Source: WTJX01 sp045106295 (GTDB lineage Bacteria; Bacteroidota; Bacteroidia; Cytophagales; JAAEPT01). Taken from it: 20,740 bases of DNA. Numbering within the stretch: position 1 is the stretch's first letter; each line of letters starts with the position of its first letter. A model generated the notes under the pieces. That model did not search any database. It saw only the letters and a program-made list of their open reading frames with translations, and was not told where the DNA came from. Location of the stretch: contig JBGCEI010000111.1 of NCBI GenBank assembly GCA_045106295.1, positions 1 to 20,740 on the forward strand. Reading direction: 5' to 3'. Positions 1 through 7,990 of the stretch are shown here, piece after piece. A program made the position numbers and the translations under genes.

Positions 1-50
1 GAAGCAACGGATTTACAGTCCGTCCCATTTGACCGCTCTGGAATCCCCCC
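1..50 (-). tRNA. tRNA-Tyr (GTA), 5' part only
   Basis: Read on the minus strand, positions 50 to 1 give the 5' acceptor strand GGGGGGA, a D arm of class II type, and an anticodon arm with stem ACGGA/TCCGT around the loop CTGTAAA. The anticodon is GTA (positions 16-14), so the tRNA carries tyrosine. The window edge cuts it after the start of the long variable arm expected for tRNA-Tyr; the T arm and 3' acceptor strand are missing. Confidence 0.9.
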
Positions 51-91
51 ATAGTAGTTAACATAACACGCACTACTCCCAAAAGGGATGG

Positions 92-120
92 CAAAATTAA
101 CTCTTTTTTTTTCGTAGCAA
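92..120 (-). promoter_or_regulatory. Likely promoter of the tRNA-Tyr transcript
   Basis: On the minus strand a TAATTTTG box (99-92) matches the Bacteroidota -7 consensus TAnnTTTG, and a TTG (120-118) lies 18 bases upstream, close to the usual 19. The predicted start is some 35 bases before the tRNA-Tyr 5' end. A small AGTAGT/ACTACT dyad lies between the two. The match is by inspection only. Confidence 0.5.
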
Positions 121-253
121 AAGAAATACGAAAAAAATATCATCTTATTTATTTATTTTCCATTATCCCCCTTTAATAACTCTGTGTTATCCTCATCTAA
201 TAAAGGTAGAGGATTCACTATTAATCTGCTCTAAAAACGTTGAAACATCAACT

Positions 254-1489
254 CTACTCTTTCTTCCCTATATCTTTTATCATTCTGAGAGAGATGAAAC
301 CCAACAGAAGACCAACTACACCAATCACAGCCCAAATAAAATAACTATTTTCAAAAATAGAAGATTCCTTCTTCAGTTCTTCTTTCTTTTTAGCCTGAAT
401 AACACCCTCATGCACTACCTTACTCGCATCTTTTGATACTTGATCAGCAAAGTTCTTGATATCATAGTCTGCCCTGTAGATAGTTTCATCTCCAAACCTT
501 AAAGTATAAGCTGACTCTAACTGTAAAGAAGCTATCACATAATAGTTCAAATACGAAGCTGTGACTTTCTCTATCTTGAGAGCTTGATTGTCTCTATTAT
601 TAATCTCTAAATATAGTTGGTCTACTGACAATCCTTGTAAATCGAACTCATTTTCACTGTTGGAATGTAATCGAAAACTACCAACTGACTCAAAATAAGT
701 GATCTCTTTTTTCTTACTGTTTAATTCGTTCCTTTTAACTAATACATTCACCTCTCTTGAGTAATACTCTGACCCACTCACTACCAATTTTAGCTTTTCT
801 AGGTAATTCAACTCTGGCAACTCTAATTTTACATACGACGTCTTCGCACTGTCTTTTTGAGAAGAGACTCTGAAATTAAATGTAGTAGAGCTCCCTTTTA
901 TTTTTTGCGTATTGTAATTACCTACTTTTAGAATATTAATAGGCAACCTCCAATTATCGTTAATTTCTAGTTTAAAATATTGATAGTCACTCAACGGAAA
1001 ATCAAGAATCTTTAATTCAGACGTTTCGTCTTTGCTATCCATAGAGTGTAAAAGGTAATTGTTTTTGATGACGTACCAATTCTTTTTGTCATCGCTCCCA
1101 CTCAGTCTGGCTCTCTTTTGAACATCTGTGTTCTTCACAATGATGCTCACATTATCGATTGCTTTCTTTTCTTTGTTATGAAAAATCAAATGAGAAATCG
1201 CATCTTTCTCGTACTTCTTATCAATGATTTTATATTCTTCAAAAAGAGAAGTAGTGGAACTAGCTACCTCTCGTTGTAACAAATAAGGTTGCTCCTTCCC
1301 TTCTTGATCATAAACTCTAAGGTCTCCTTTGTCTGAACGTAGTTTACCTAATAAATCAGGAGAAAGCATGATTTTATAATAGCCAGTCTTATCTACTGAC
1401 TTTACTTTTGTTTGGTATGCGAATTCTTGCGCTCCTAAGGGTGCCATACTTAAAATGCTTACTAAAATCCAATTCTGTATTTTTTTCAT
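254..1489 (-). CDS. DUF3999-like exported, membrane-anchored protein
   Basis: The 411-residue protein starts with a signal peptide (about 1-20, ending LGAQ). It continues as a long polar, beta-rich domain with many alternating strands and ends in one membrane span (about 380-402) and a short basic cytoplasmic tail. This layout, and its position directly downstream of a DUF2339 gene on the same strand, fit the DUF3999 family; the two are often neighbours. The bulk should lie in the periplasm, anchored by the C-terminal helix. The biochemical function of the family is not known to me. About 103 bases separate it from the DUF2339 gene, and a perfect 10-bp palindrome (TACTTAAGTA, 1511-1520) sits 21 bases before its start. 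It could therefore have its own promoter as well as read-through transcription. Confidence 0.7.
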   Translation of the reverse strand: MKKIQNWILVSILSMAPLGAQEFAYQTKVKSVDKTGYYKIMLSPDLLGKLRSDKGDLRVYDQEGKEQPYLLQREVASSTTSLFEEYKIIDKKYEKDAISHLIFHNKEKKAIDNVSIIVKNTDVQKRARLSGSDDKKNWYVIKNNYLLHSMDSKDETSELKILDFPLSDYQYFKLEINDNWRLPINILKVGNYNTQKIKGSSTTFNFRVSSQKDSAKTSYVKLELPELNYLEKLKLVVSGSEYYSREVNVLVKRNELNSKKKEITYFESVGSFRLHSNSENEFDLQGLSVDQLYLEINNRDNQALKIEKVTASYLNYYVIASLQLESAYTLRFGDETIYRADYDIKNFADQVSKDASKVVHEGVIQAKKKEELKKESSIFENSYFIWAVIGVVGLLLGFISLRMIKDIGKKE

Positions 1490-1592
1490 GTGATTAATTA
1501 TGTGTTTACGTACTTAAGTATTCACGTAGTTAAATTTTTAGAAATTTACGTTTTAATCGTTTCCGTACATCAAAAGCTATTTTAACCGTAGT

Positions 1593-3998
1593 TTAATTCG
1601 TTCCCGTCGTACGGGTTTCATCATCTTGAATAATAAACTTTAATTTTTGATACAGGAATGAAATAACTAACAGAATAACTCCTAACAAGATAAAGGAGAC
1701 TACTTTCCCTGTAGAGTTCCCTGCTAAATCATAGAAGAATAATTTCACGATAGTGACAGCAAATAAAACCAACGATGCAATACGTAGTGTTTTGAGTTTG
1801 TATTTCATTCCTACAATCATTAATGCTAAAGCGGTTACTGCCCATACTACTGGATAAACTGATTTCACTGCTGCACGATATACCTGACTAATTCCTCTGC
1901 CAGAACCTGATTGATACAACATAGATAGATGTCCTATTTCTGCCGAAGCGACATAGACACCAATAAATGAAAGGACCCATAAAGCAGTTCTTCCTTCTTT
2001 TGACTTGAAAGAAAATTGTGTGTAAATGATTCTACACCCATTAATTAAAATAAAGAGGAAGAATGCTAACAATACATAGTGCCAGTAAAAACCCGTATTC
2101 CCTATTCCTTTTATTTCTGTTGCTCGAAAAAGGTTGTTTCTAGCTGTCACTACCTGAGTAAGGTAAAAGGTAAGATATGAGAACACCGACAATGCGGATA
2201 ATGCGACTACTAGTTTAGTGAGTAATACACTTGGTCTAAAGCGCGCTATTGCGATAAGCAAAATAACAAATCCATAATTATAAATACCCAAGAGGATGAT
2301 TCTGAAGGTACTTTCTAATTCAAAGTGAATGAATTGGTAATTCAGCTCTAAAAGAAACCCAAGGTAACATACGATTAAAAACAACGCCTTCGCATACACA
2401 CTCTTTACTAATAACTGAATCCCTTTTATATCAATGATTCCATCGTCCTTTTTCAACAAGAAAATTATCCCTGCTAAAGACCCCATTGCGGCTAATGAGG
2501 TAATAAATGCCTTATTAAGGAATGGTTTTAATACAACATAATCTAGCGTTGGATAATAATTCTGTTGCCAATCTATGCCTAAACTAATAAGCATCAATCC
2601 TGAAATGAGTACTGAGACTGCTTTCATTAATTGAATCCCAGATTTTTGAGATAACCACAACAATAGAACGGCTTCAATTGCCCAGAATAGAGTAATGAAG
2701 TTTCCTTTTAATTGAATAGGTGCGATGAGGCTGACAAATGTCAATACCAATCCTATTAGCAAGAAAAGAAGATTTTTGTCGATGTCTTTTCGTTTGTATA
2801 AAACAAAAGTGAATACAAAATTGAAAATGGCGATTAATGCGGTAAAGACTCCGCTAAACAAACCGTCTTTGTATCCGTGTAAAAGAGATAGCCCTAATCC
2901 AAAATAAATAGCTGAGTTACTCAACAACATAATGATTTCTGGGTAACCAAATTTCTTATTGTTCTTTACATTGAAGATAATATTCATTAAAAAGAAGATC
3001 AAATAAAAGGCTGTAAGGAAAATAATTAAGGGACCACGAGTGGAGTCTGCGTTATCTATAAATTCTGAAGCAAATACTCCTGCAAACAGAATGTAGGTAA
3101 ATCCATAGGTCAAATAATTAACAATATTCCATTTTTTAAAATAGACTAAGGTTAGCATCCCAATATCTAGAATAAGAATGTAAGTCAATAGTACTTGATA
3201 GTTTCCAGCACCAGTACTCACAAAGAAAGGCGTTCCAAACCCTCCAATAAGTGCTAATATAGCTAATTCTTTACGATCGTAAGTAATGGACAACAAGACA
3301 CCAAAAGCGGTAATCACTACCATAATTACAAATGCAGCGGTTTGAGGAATTAATGCATATTCATGAAAGGCGAGTGCTATCGTGAAATAAAGTACGCACA
3401 ATGCACCTCCTATCAATATGGAACTGAATGTAGCAAATGACTTTCGGAGATAGTGTGCCAATCCTATCATTCCTCCGCCAATCAAAATGCCAATAGCTAC
3501 TCGCATGGATTCGGTAATAACATCGTTGTCTATTCCTAATTTTACTAAGAACCCCATCCCTATTACAAAAATGGTAATCCCAATTTTTGGCAATAAATTC
3601 TCTCCGATGAATTTCTCCAAATCTGGATTCCTTTCCATAAAGGAAGGCTTACGAGGTTTTGGTGGTTTTAATTTTATTACCTTTTTAGTAGATACTGATC
3701 GGATAGGCGGAGTAACTGCTTGTGCGACAGGCTGAGGCTGTGTGACAGGTTTTTCAACTTCTTTAACTGGTTCAGTCGGTTTAATCTCTTCTACAACAGG
3801 TTTTTGAGGAGTAATTGGTTGGTGTAGTCCTATCTTTTCTGGTGTTTCAGCTGTTCCTTGTTGCTTCTCTGTTAAGGCTTTTTTTCTAAGGTGATGAGTA
3901 ATGGCATTTACCTTCTTATCGAGCTTTTCTATTTTGCTCATCATCACTACGATGAGAACTACAGCTACTACTACAACTAATAAGATTAATCCTTCCAT
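1593..3998 (-). CDS. DUF2339 polytopic membrane protein
   Basis: The 801-residue protein has an N-terminal hydrophobic helix (about 1-20), then a charged, coiled-coil-like stretch (21-45). A Pro/Val/Thr/Glu-rich linker (about 55-115) follows, ending in a basic patch. From about 135 to 790 it is a nearly continuous series of membrane segments, many of them glycine-rich. This order is that of DUF2339 proteins. Family function is not established; the size and membrane content suggest a transporter-like or envelope-assembly role, but that is inference. It pairs with the downstream DUF3999-type protein, whose soluble part would sit in the periplasm. The ATG at 3998 gives a sensible membrane-entering N-terminus. 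No disruption is seen. Confidence 0.8.
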   Translation of the reverse strand: MEGLILLVVVVAVVLIVVMMSKIEKLDKKVNAITHHLRKKALTEKQQGTAETPEKIGLHQPITPQKPVVEEIKPTEPVKEVEKPVTQPQPVAQAVTPPIRSVSTKKVIKLKPPKPRKPSFMERNPDLEKFIGENLLPKIGITIFVIGMGFLVKLGIDNDVITESMRVAIGILIGGGMIGLAHYLRKSFATFSSILIGGALCVLYFTIALAFHEYALIPQTAAFVIMVVITAFGVLLSITYDRKELAILALIGGFGTPFFVSTGAGNYQVLLTYILILDIGMLTLVYFKKWNIVNYLTYGFTYILFAGVFASEFIDNADSTRGPLIIFLTAFYLIFFLMNIIFNVKNNKKFGYPEIIMLLSNSAIYFGLGLSLLHGYKDGLFSGVFTALIAIFNFVFTFVLYKRKDIDKNLLFLLIGLVLTFVSLIAPIQLKGNFITLFWAIEAVLLLWLSQKSGIQLMKAVSVLISGLMLISLGIDWQQNYYPTLDYVVLKPFLNKAFITSLAAMGSLAGIIFLLKKDDGIIDIKGIQLLVKSVYAKALFLIVCYLGFLLELNYQFIHFELESTFRIILLGIYNYGFVILLIAIARFRPSVLLTKLVVALSALSVFSYLTFYLTQVVTARNNLFRATEIKGIGNTGFYWHYVLLAFFLFILINGCRIIYTQFSFKSKEGRTALWVLSFIGVYVASAEIGHLSMLYQSGSGRGISQVYRAAVKSVYPVVWAVTALALMIVGMKYKLKTLRIASLVLFAVTIVKLFFYDLAGNSTGKVVSFILLGVILLVISFLYQKLKFIIQDDETRTTGTN

Positions 3999-4076
3999 AA
4001 AGCAGGTGATTTTTACGATGGGTATATAAATATGTAGTTTTTCAGCTACAAAGCCAAAGGGATATTCTTTGAAGGC

Positions 4077-4847
4077 TTATTCGAAACTCAATTTATTCAA
4101 AATCAAACCAGAGGCTGAGGCAATATAACTCACGACTTTACCATCTGGATTTTCTAAGGATGCTGCTATTTTTTCTAAAGTAGTATTCCCTCTTCCTAGC
4201 TCTATTAATTCTCCCATCATCAGTCTAATCTGATAACGCATAAATCCTTTCCCTTCGACTCTGTAACAATAACTCTTTTTCGGAAAAAAGTTAGCTTGAT
4301 ATTCAGTATTTTCTTCTATCCTACTAACTAATACTTCTCTCTGGAAATTAGTACCTGGAGATGGTTTAGCACAGTATCTTTTAAAGTTGTGCTTTCCTTC
4401 GAATAACAGAGCTCCTTCTTTCATTAATTCAACATCTAGGTCTTCTGCCAACAGACACATCAATGAAGCGGCAAATGGATGGTATTTCTCACCAAAAGCA
4501 AATAGGTATTGGTATTGCTTCAGCTTTGGACTTTGAATAATATTAAAACTAGCGTCTACTTCTTTTATTTTAACTGCTTTTACATCTGCTGGTAGATAGG
4601 TATTGAATTCTTCTAAAAAAGCCTCCATGTCTATTGGGTTCTTTACAAATAATTCAAAAGCAGATTCATTAGCTGAAACCCGAGCATCGGTTCTACTAGA
4701 ACCGAGTGTTTTAAATACTTCTTCTTTTAAGACATACTTAATTGTACGATCTATAACATGATGCACAGTTTTAAGGTCTGGCTGTTTTTGCCATCCATGA
4801 AAACGGAATCCTAAGTATTGTATGTAAATGAGGTAATAGTATTTCAC
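4077..4847 (-). CDS. truA: tRNA pseudouridine synthase A family (TruA)
   Basis: TruA isomerises uridines at positions 38-40 in the anticodon stem-loop of tRNAs. The 256-residue length is normal for the family. The N-terminus has the expected YLGFRFHGWQKQP segment, and the active-site motif is SSRTDARVSA with the catalytic Asp at 54. A C-terminal FMRYQIRLMMGELIELGRG segment matches the typical TruA helix. The active-site motif departs from the usual GRTDxGVHA at three places (Ser for the first Gly, Arg for the second, Ser for His), so it may be a divergent paralogue with altered targets. Its start lies one base after the stop of the upstream GreA/GreB-like gene, implying co-transcription. A weak bulged hairpin follows the stop (about 4077-4052). 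Confidence 0.85.
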   Translation of the reverse strand: MKYYYLIYIQYLGFRFHGWQKQPDLKTVHHVIDRTIKYVLKEEVFKTLGSSRTDARVSANESAFELFVKNPIDMEAFLEEFNTYLPADVKAVKIKEVDASFNIIQSPKLKQYQYLFAFGEKYHPFAASLMCLLAEDLDVELMKEGALLFEGKHNFKRYCAKPSPGTNFQREVLVSRIEENTEYQANFFPKKSYCYRVEGKGFMRYQIRLMMGELIELGRGNTTLEKIAASLENPDGKVVSYIASASGLILNKLSFE

Positions 4848-4848
4848 C

Positions 4849-5292
4849 TTAAGAAATGGAATTAATGGTGTATTCTCTTGTTTGAAAGCTAAACTGATCG
4901 CCTGCTTTTTTTCCTTTTAGTAATTTCCCTACGGGTGAAGCAAACGATATAGCAAAATAAGTGTTCCTTTGCAATTCAACTACGCCTACTCCAATGGAAA
5001 TAAAATAATCTCCGTGATTGGTAGATACCAGACTGCCCTCTTCTACTTTTTGATATGCCTTTTCAATATCTAACTGATCGAGTTCTTTCTGTAAAATAAG
5101 TGCTTTGTTGAGTTGGTCTTGTGCATTGCTCATCGCAATTTGCATCATAGCTCTACCAGTTTCATATTTATCGCCCATACTGCTTTTGGTTTCATTGTCT
5201 CTTGATTCTTTAGCAGAGGCTATGGCTGTATTCGCAGAAACAATTTTCTGTTCTACTAGTTGTTGGAGGTGTTGGTAGAGTTGTTTTTTCAA
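4849..5292 (-). CDS. GreA/GreB-like protein (often labelled 3-oxoacyl-ACP synthase)
   Basis: The 147-residue protein has a helical N-terminal half (about 1-75), probably a coiled coil. Its C-terminal half is beta-rich and includes SPVGKLLKGKKAGDQFSF, which resembles the end of the C-terminal domain of GreA/GreB transcript-cleavage factors. Bacteroidota proteins of this type are often annotated as 3-oxoacyl-ACP synthase, but no thiolase-fold residues are visible, so that name looks wrong. Real GreA is about 158 residues with acidic residues at the coiled-coil tip; whether this protein cleaves backtracked RNA or only binds polymerase cannot be judged. It is the first gene of a two-gene unit with truA, one base apart. 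I infer a transcription-related role. Confidence 0.65.
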   Translation of the reverse strand: MKKQLYQHLQQLVEQKIVSANTAIASAKESRDNETKSSMGDKYETGRAMMQIAMSNAQDQLNKALILQKELDQLDIEKAYQKVEEGSLVSTNHGDYFISIGVGVVELQRNTYFAISFASPVGKLLKGKKAGDQFSFQTREYTINSIS

Positions 5293-5331
5293 TTGTTAGT
5301 GACCTGAATAATATAATCTCAAGTGAGGTGG

Positions 5332-5614
5332 TTATTTTTCGTAGTGAAATAACCGTAATAATTCTATTTTTGCGACTCCTTGATCTGAACTTGCTAATGG
5401 AATATTGAAATGTAGGAATGTTCCTGCTATGATACTATCGGGTAATTTAATCCTGTGATTTTGGCGAATTTGAATAGCTAAAGCATCTTCTTCTAATTGA
5501 AGTATTCCGCATATTTCACTAGCCTGAAACCTTTTTTTTTGGTTTACTCCAAAGACCTTTTAGCTTTTCAGCAATCTCTTTTTTTGTAGCCCCTTTTTTA
5601 ATTTTTGTTACCAT
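5332..5614 (-). pseudogene. Collapsed VapB-VapC toxin-antitoxin remnant
   Basis: Reading from ATG at 5614 gives MVTKIKKGATKKEIAEKLKG, the typical start of small Bacteroidota antitoxins paired with PIN-domain toxins. The frame then meets a stop just after a run of nine A (5540-5532). Removing one A restores a frame that continues with the antitoxin-like segment GILQLEEDALAIQIRQ. It then passes straight into KLPDSIIAGTFLHFNIPLA and a short tail, which looks like the C-terminal end of a PIN (VapC) toxin. The repaired frame would encode about 93 residues. The middle is missing: the antitoxin C-terminus and most of the toxin, including its N-terminal acidic catalytic residues. This points to an internal deletion followed by a frameshift, leaving no functional toxin. 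The family match is from memory of typical sequences. Confidence 0.65.
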
Positions 5615-5679
5615 ATTAGTTACTTTTTCTTATGAAATATAACGATTTTTATCATTATTCAGCTAGTTACAAACTCGTA

Positions 5680-6684
5680 CTACAAGAAATGAGTGAACTC
5701 TTCTGCTTCAAAATCGGTATTAGCAATTTGGTCTAACACTTCAAAAATTTCATCTGGAATTTCTAATTGCACCAATTGCATGCGGAAGGGTTTGAAATTT
5801 TTTATCCCTTTAAAATAAGTGGTGTAATGCCTGCGCATCTCATAGACTCCTTTTCGGTCGCCTTTCCAAGCGATAGATTTCTCAAAATGCTCTTTGCACA
5901 CATCTAAGCGTTCTTTCATAGTTGGCGGTGCTAACAGCTCACCTGTAGCAAAATAATGCTTAATCTCTCTAAAAATCCATGGATAGCCGATAGCTGCTCG
6001 CCCAACCATAATACCATCTAGTCCATACTCGTTTTTGTAAGCTAATGCTTTCTGTGGAGAATCAATGTCACCATTTCCAAAAATAGGGATCTCAATATCT
6101 GGATGGCTTTTCACTTCGGCAATAGGATTCCAGTCGGCTTCGCCTTTGTACATTTGTTTCCTCGTTCTACCGTGAATAGTCAATGCCTTAATCCCTGCAT
6201 CCTGTAAACGGAGGGCTACTTCTACTATTTTGATGGTGTTTTCATCCCACCCTAATCTTGTTTTTACGGTAACGGGAAGCCTACATCTTTTTACAATCTC
6301 AGCAGTCATCTGCTGCATTTTAGGGATATCTTGTAAAATCCCTGCTCCTGCTCCTTTACAGGCTACTTTTTTAACAGGACAACCGTAGTTAATATCAATA
6401 AGTTCTGGTTTAGCTGCTTCTGCAATAGCGGCTGCTTCTACCATACTTTCTATCTTATCCCCAAATATCTGAATACCAATTGGTCGTTCTTCGTCGTAAA
6501 TATCTAGCTTCTCTACACTCTTGGTAGCATCACGAATAAGCCCTTCAGAAGAAATAAACTCGGTGTACATCATATCGGCACCATTTTTCTTGCATACGGC
6601 ACGAAATGGTGGATCGCTTACATCTTCCATGGGTGCTAGTAACAATGGGAAATCACCTAGTTCTGTGGTACCTATCTTAATCAT
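5680..6684 (-). CDS. dusB: tRNA-dihydrouridine synthase (DusB type)
   Basis: This FMN enzyme reduces uridine to dihydrouridine in the tRNA D loop. The 334-residue protein is a TIM barrel followed by a helical domain, the normal length. Visible motifs are LAPMEDVSDPPFR (15-28, FMN site), INYGCPVKKVACKGAGAG with the catalytic Cys at 102, VTVKTRLGW, IHGRTRKQMYKGEADW, IFGNGDI and IMVGRAAIGYPWIF (phosphate-binding part). These place it in the DusB branch, the usual Dus of Bacteroidota. The start at 6684 is followed directly by the conserved N-terminal strand. A TAATTTTG box (6699-6692 on the minus strand) lies only eight bases upstream and could mean a very short leader, but no matching TTG is seen. 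Confidence 0.92.
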   Translation of the reverse strand: MIKIGTTELGDFPLLLAPMEDVSDPPFRAVCKKNGADMMYTEFISSEGLIRDATKSVEKLDIYDEERPIGIQIFGDKIESMVEAAAIAEAAKPELIDINYGCPVKKVACKGAGAGILQDIPKMQQMTAEIVKRCRLPVTVKTRLGWDENTIKIVEVALRLQDAGIKALTIHGRTRKQMYKGEADWNPIAEVKSHPDIEIPIFGNGDIDSPQKALAYKNEYGLDGIMVGRAAIGYPWIFREIKHYFATGELLAPPTMKERLDVCKEHFEKSIAWKGDRKGVYEMRRHYTTYFKGIKNFKPFRMQLVQLEIPDEIFEVLDQIANTDFEAEEFTHFL

Positions 6685-6835
6685 GAGGGTACAAAATTAA
6701 GGGAATTTGAAGACATTCTTGAGATGAATCGTTTTTTTGTATCAAATGAATGGTTTGGTGTGTATCTTTAACTCTTAATTAACAATAAAAAGTCCTTAAC
6801 TAAAAAAGGAAGAATGAAAAAGCCTACGGTTTGTT

Positions 6836-6876
6836 TCTTTTGTCTAATGTCTTAAAATCTCAAAGTCTTATTGTCT
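6836..6876 (+). repeat. Short-period TGTCT repeat before a lipoprotein gene
   Basis: The element TCT recurs every 7 or 8 bases (at about 6843, 6850, 6858, 6866 and 6874) in the pattern nnTGTCTa, ending six bases before the lipoprotein start. A closely similar element lies at 7321-7363 before the SCO gene; both share the core GTCTTAAAATCT with slight variation. The stretch can be read through as protein, but the signal peptide begins only after it, so it is most likely leader DNA. Confidence 0.6.
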
Positions 6877-6881
6877 CACTT

Positions 6882-7286
6882 ATGAAAAATTACACCCTAC
6901 TCTTATTTACTGTTCTCCTTTTATTTTCTTGTAACGGAAATCCTACCATTAATCCAACCAAAGCATCTGCCGACAAATTATTTACTGACGTAATGGCTAT
7001 CCATGATGAGGTAATGCCCAAATTAGGTGACTTGTCTTCATTGAAAAGAGAATTGACTACACAGCTAGAGAAATCGACTAATAAAGCAGAGATTGAACAA
7101 TCTATTATTTTACTAGATAGTAGTAACCAAGTAATGATGAACTGGATGAGAGCATTTGATGTTGAAAAAGCAAAAAAAGGTACCCAAGAATCGATAAATT
7201 ACCTGAAAGGTGAGTTGCAAAAAGTAACTGATATGAAGGTATTAACTGTGGAGAGTATTGAAAAAGCGAAAAAGGTTTTGAATTAA
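6882..7286 (+). CDS. Small helical lipoprotein, function unknown
   Basis: From ATG 6882 the product has 134 residues: a short lipoprotein signal (MKNYTLLLFTVLLLFSC, lipid-bearing Cys at 17) and a mostly helical, Lys/Glu-rich mature part without aromatic clusters. An earlier TTG (6831) would add 17 residues that only translate the short repeat and would bury the signal peptide, so I chose 6882. I do not recognise a named family with certainty; similar short flavobacterial lipoproteins exist, some labelled 'viral A-type inclusion protein'. It lies just upstream of the SCO lipoprotein on the same strand (45 bases apart) and probably shares its transcript. A role in the same envelope compartment is plausible, but no function is shown. 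Confidence 0.75.
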   Translation: MKNYTLLLFTVLLLFSCNGNPTINPTKASADKLFTDVMAIHDEVMPKLGDLSSLKRELTTQLEKSTNKAEIEQSIILLDSSNQVMMNWMRAFDVEKAKKGTQESINYLKGELQKVTDMKVLTVESIEKAKKVLN

Positions 7287-7320
7287 ATAATGAACAATGA
7301 AAAATTCTAACCCTACCAAA

Positions 7321-7363
7321 TCTTGTGCCTAATGTCTCTTGTCTTAAAATCTAATAGTCTTAC
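7321..7363 (+). repeat. Second TGTCT short-period repeat, overlapping the SCO start
   Basis: This stretch repeats the pattern at 6836-6876 (shared pieces: cTAATGTCT, GTCTTAAAATCT, AGTCTTA). It covers the only in-frame ATG (7332) of the SCO gene, so the first ten residues of that protein are translated repeat unless a non-ATG start inside the hydrophobic stretch is used. Confidence 0.6.
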
Positions 7364-7979
7364 ATTAATAATTATTTCTTCTTTACTATCTCTAATTTCC
7401 TGTTCAGAAAAAAAATTGCCGCACTACGGAAGGCATGACGTTAAGGAAAATACAGTAAATGGAGAATTAAAAACAGATACTGTTTTTTACTCCATTCCTG
7501 ACTTTACTTTTCTGGATCAAGATAGCAATCGAATATCTCAAGCGGACTTATCTGAATTTATTTACGTAAGCGACTTTTTTTTCACAACCTGCCCATCTAT
7601 TTGTCCTATTATGGCACAAAAACTACTGGTGGTACATGAAAAGTTCAAAGATAACCCAAAGATAAAGATTGTATCTCACACGTTAGACCCTGAGTATGAC
7701 CTTCCTTTTAGGTTACGAGAATATGCGGATAACCTAGGAGTTAGTAATTCAAACTGGTTATTCCTCTGGACATCGAACAAAGACTATGTGTACAAAATAG
7801 CTGAAACATACTACGTAGCTGCAGTAGAGGACGAGAACACTGCTGGTGGTATTAACCATAGTGGTAAATTGGTTTTAGTTGATAAAAAGGGAACCATCAG
7901 AGGCTTCTATGAAGGAACTAAAGATTATGGAATTGAAAAATTGATAAAAGATATTCCTGTTTTATTGGAAGAAGAATAA
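7332..7979 (+). CDS. SCO1/SenC-family copper chaperone lipoprotein
   Basis: SCO proteins deliver copper to the CuA centre of cytochrome c oxidase or act as thiol-disulfide reductases at the outer face of the cytoplasmic membrane. From ATG 7332 the product has 215 residues: a lipoprotein signal with lipobox LISC (Cys 24), then a thioredoxin-like domain. The copper ligands are visible: Cys87 and Cys91 in TTCPSICP, and His176 in GINHSGKLVLVDKKG. The segment VSHTLDPEYD matches the usual SVDPerD loop. An upstream TTG (7323) is possible but adds only three residues. The start region is odd because it lies in a short-period repeat. No oxidase subunit gene is in the window. Confidence 0.88.
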   Translation: MSLVLKSNSLTLIIISSLLSLISCSEKKLPHYGRHDVKENTVNGELKTDTVFYSIPDFTFLDQDSNRISQADLSEFIYVSDFFFTTCPSICPIMAQKLLVVHEKFKDNPKIKIVSHTLDPEYDLPFRLREYADNLGVSNSNWLFLWTSNKDYVYKIAETYYVAAVEDENTAGGINHSGKLVLVDKKGTIRGFYEGTKDYGIEKLIKDIPVLLEEE

Positions 7980-7990
7980 TCTAAATACCT

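Noticed and set aside
2725..3735. Two plus-strand open frames (2725-2907 and 3487-3735)
   Set aside because: They lie fully inside the DUF2339 gene on the other strand and have no family-like features.
6831..6881. Longer N-terminus for the lipoprotein from TTG 6831
   Set aside because: It only translates the short-period repeat and would displace the lipoprotein signal peptide.
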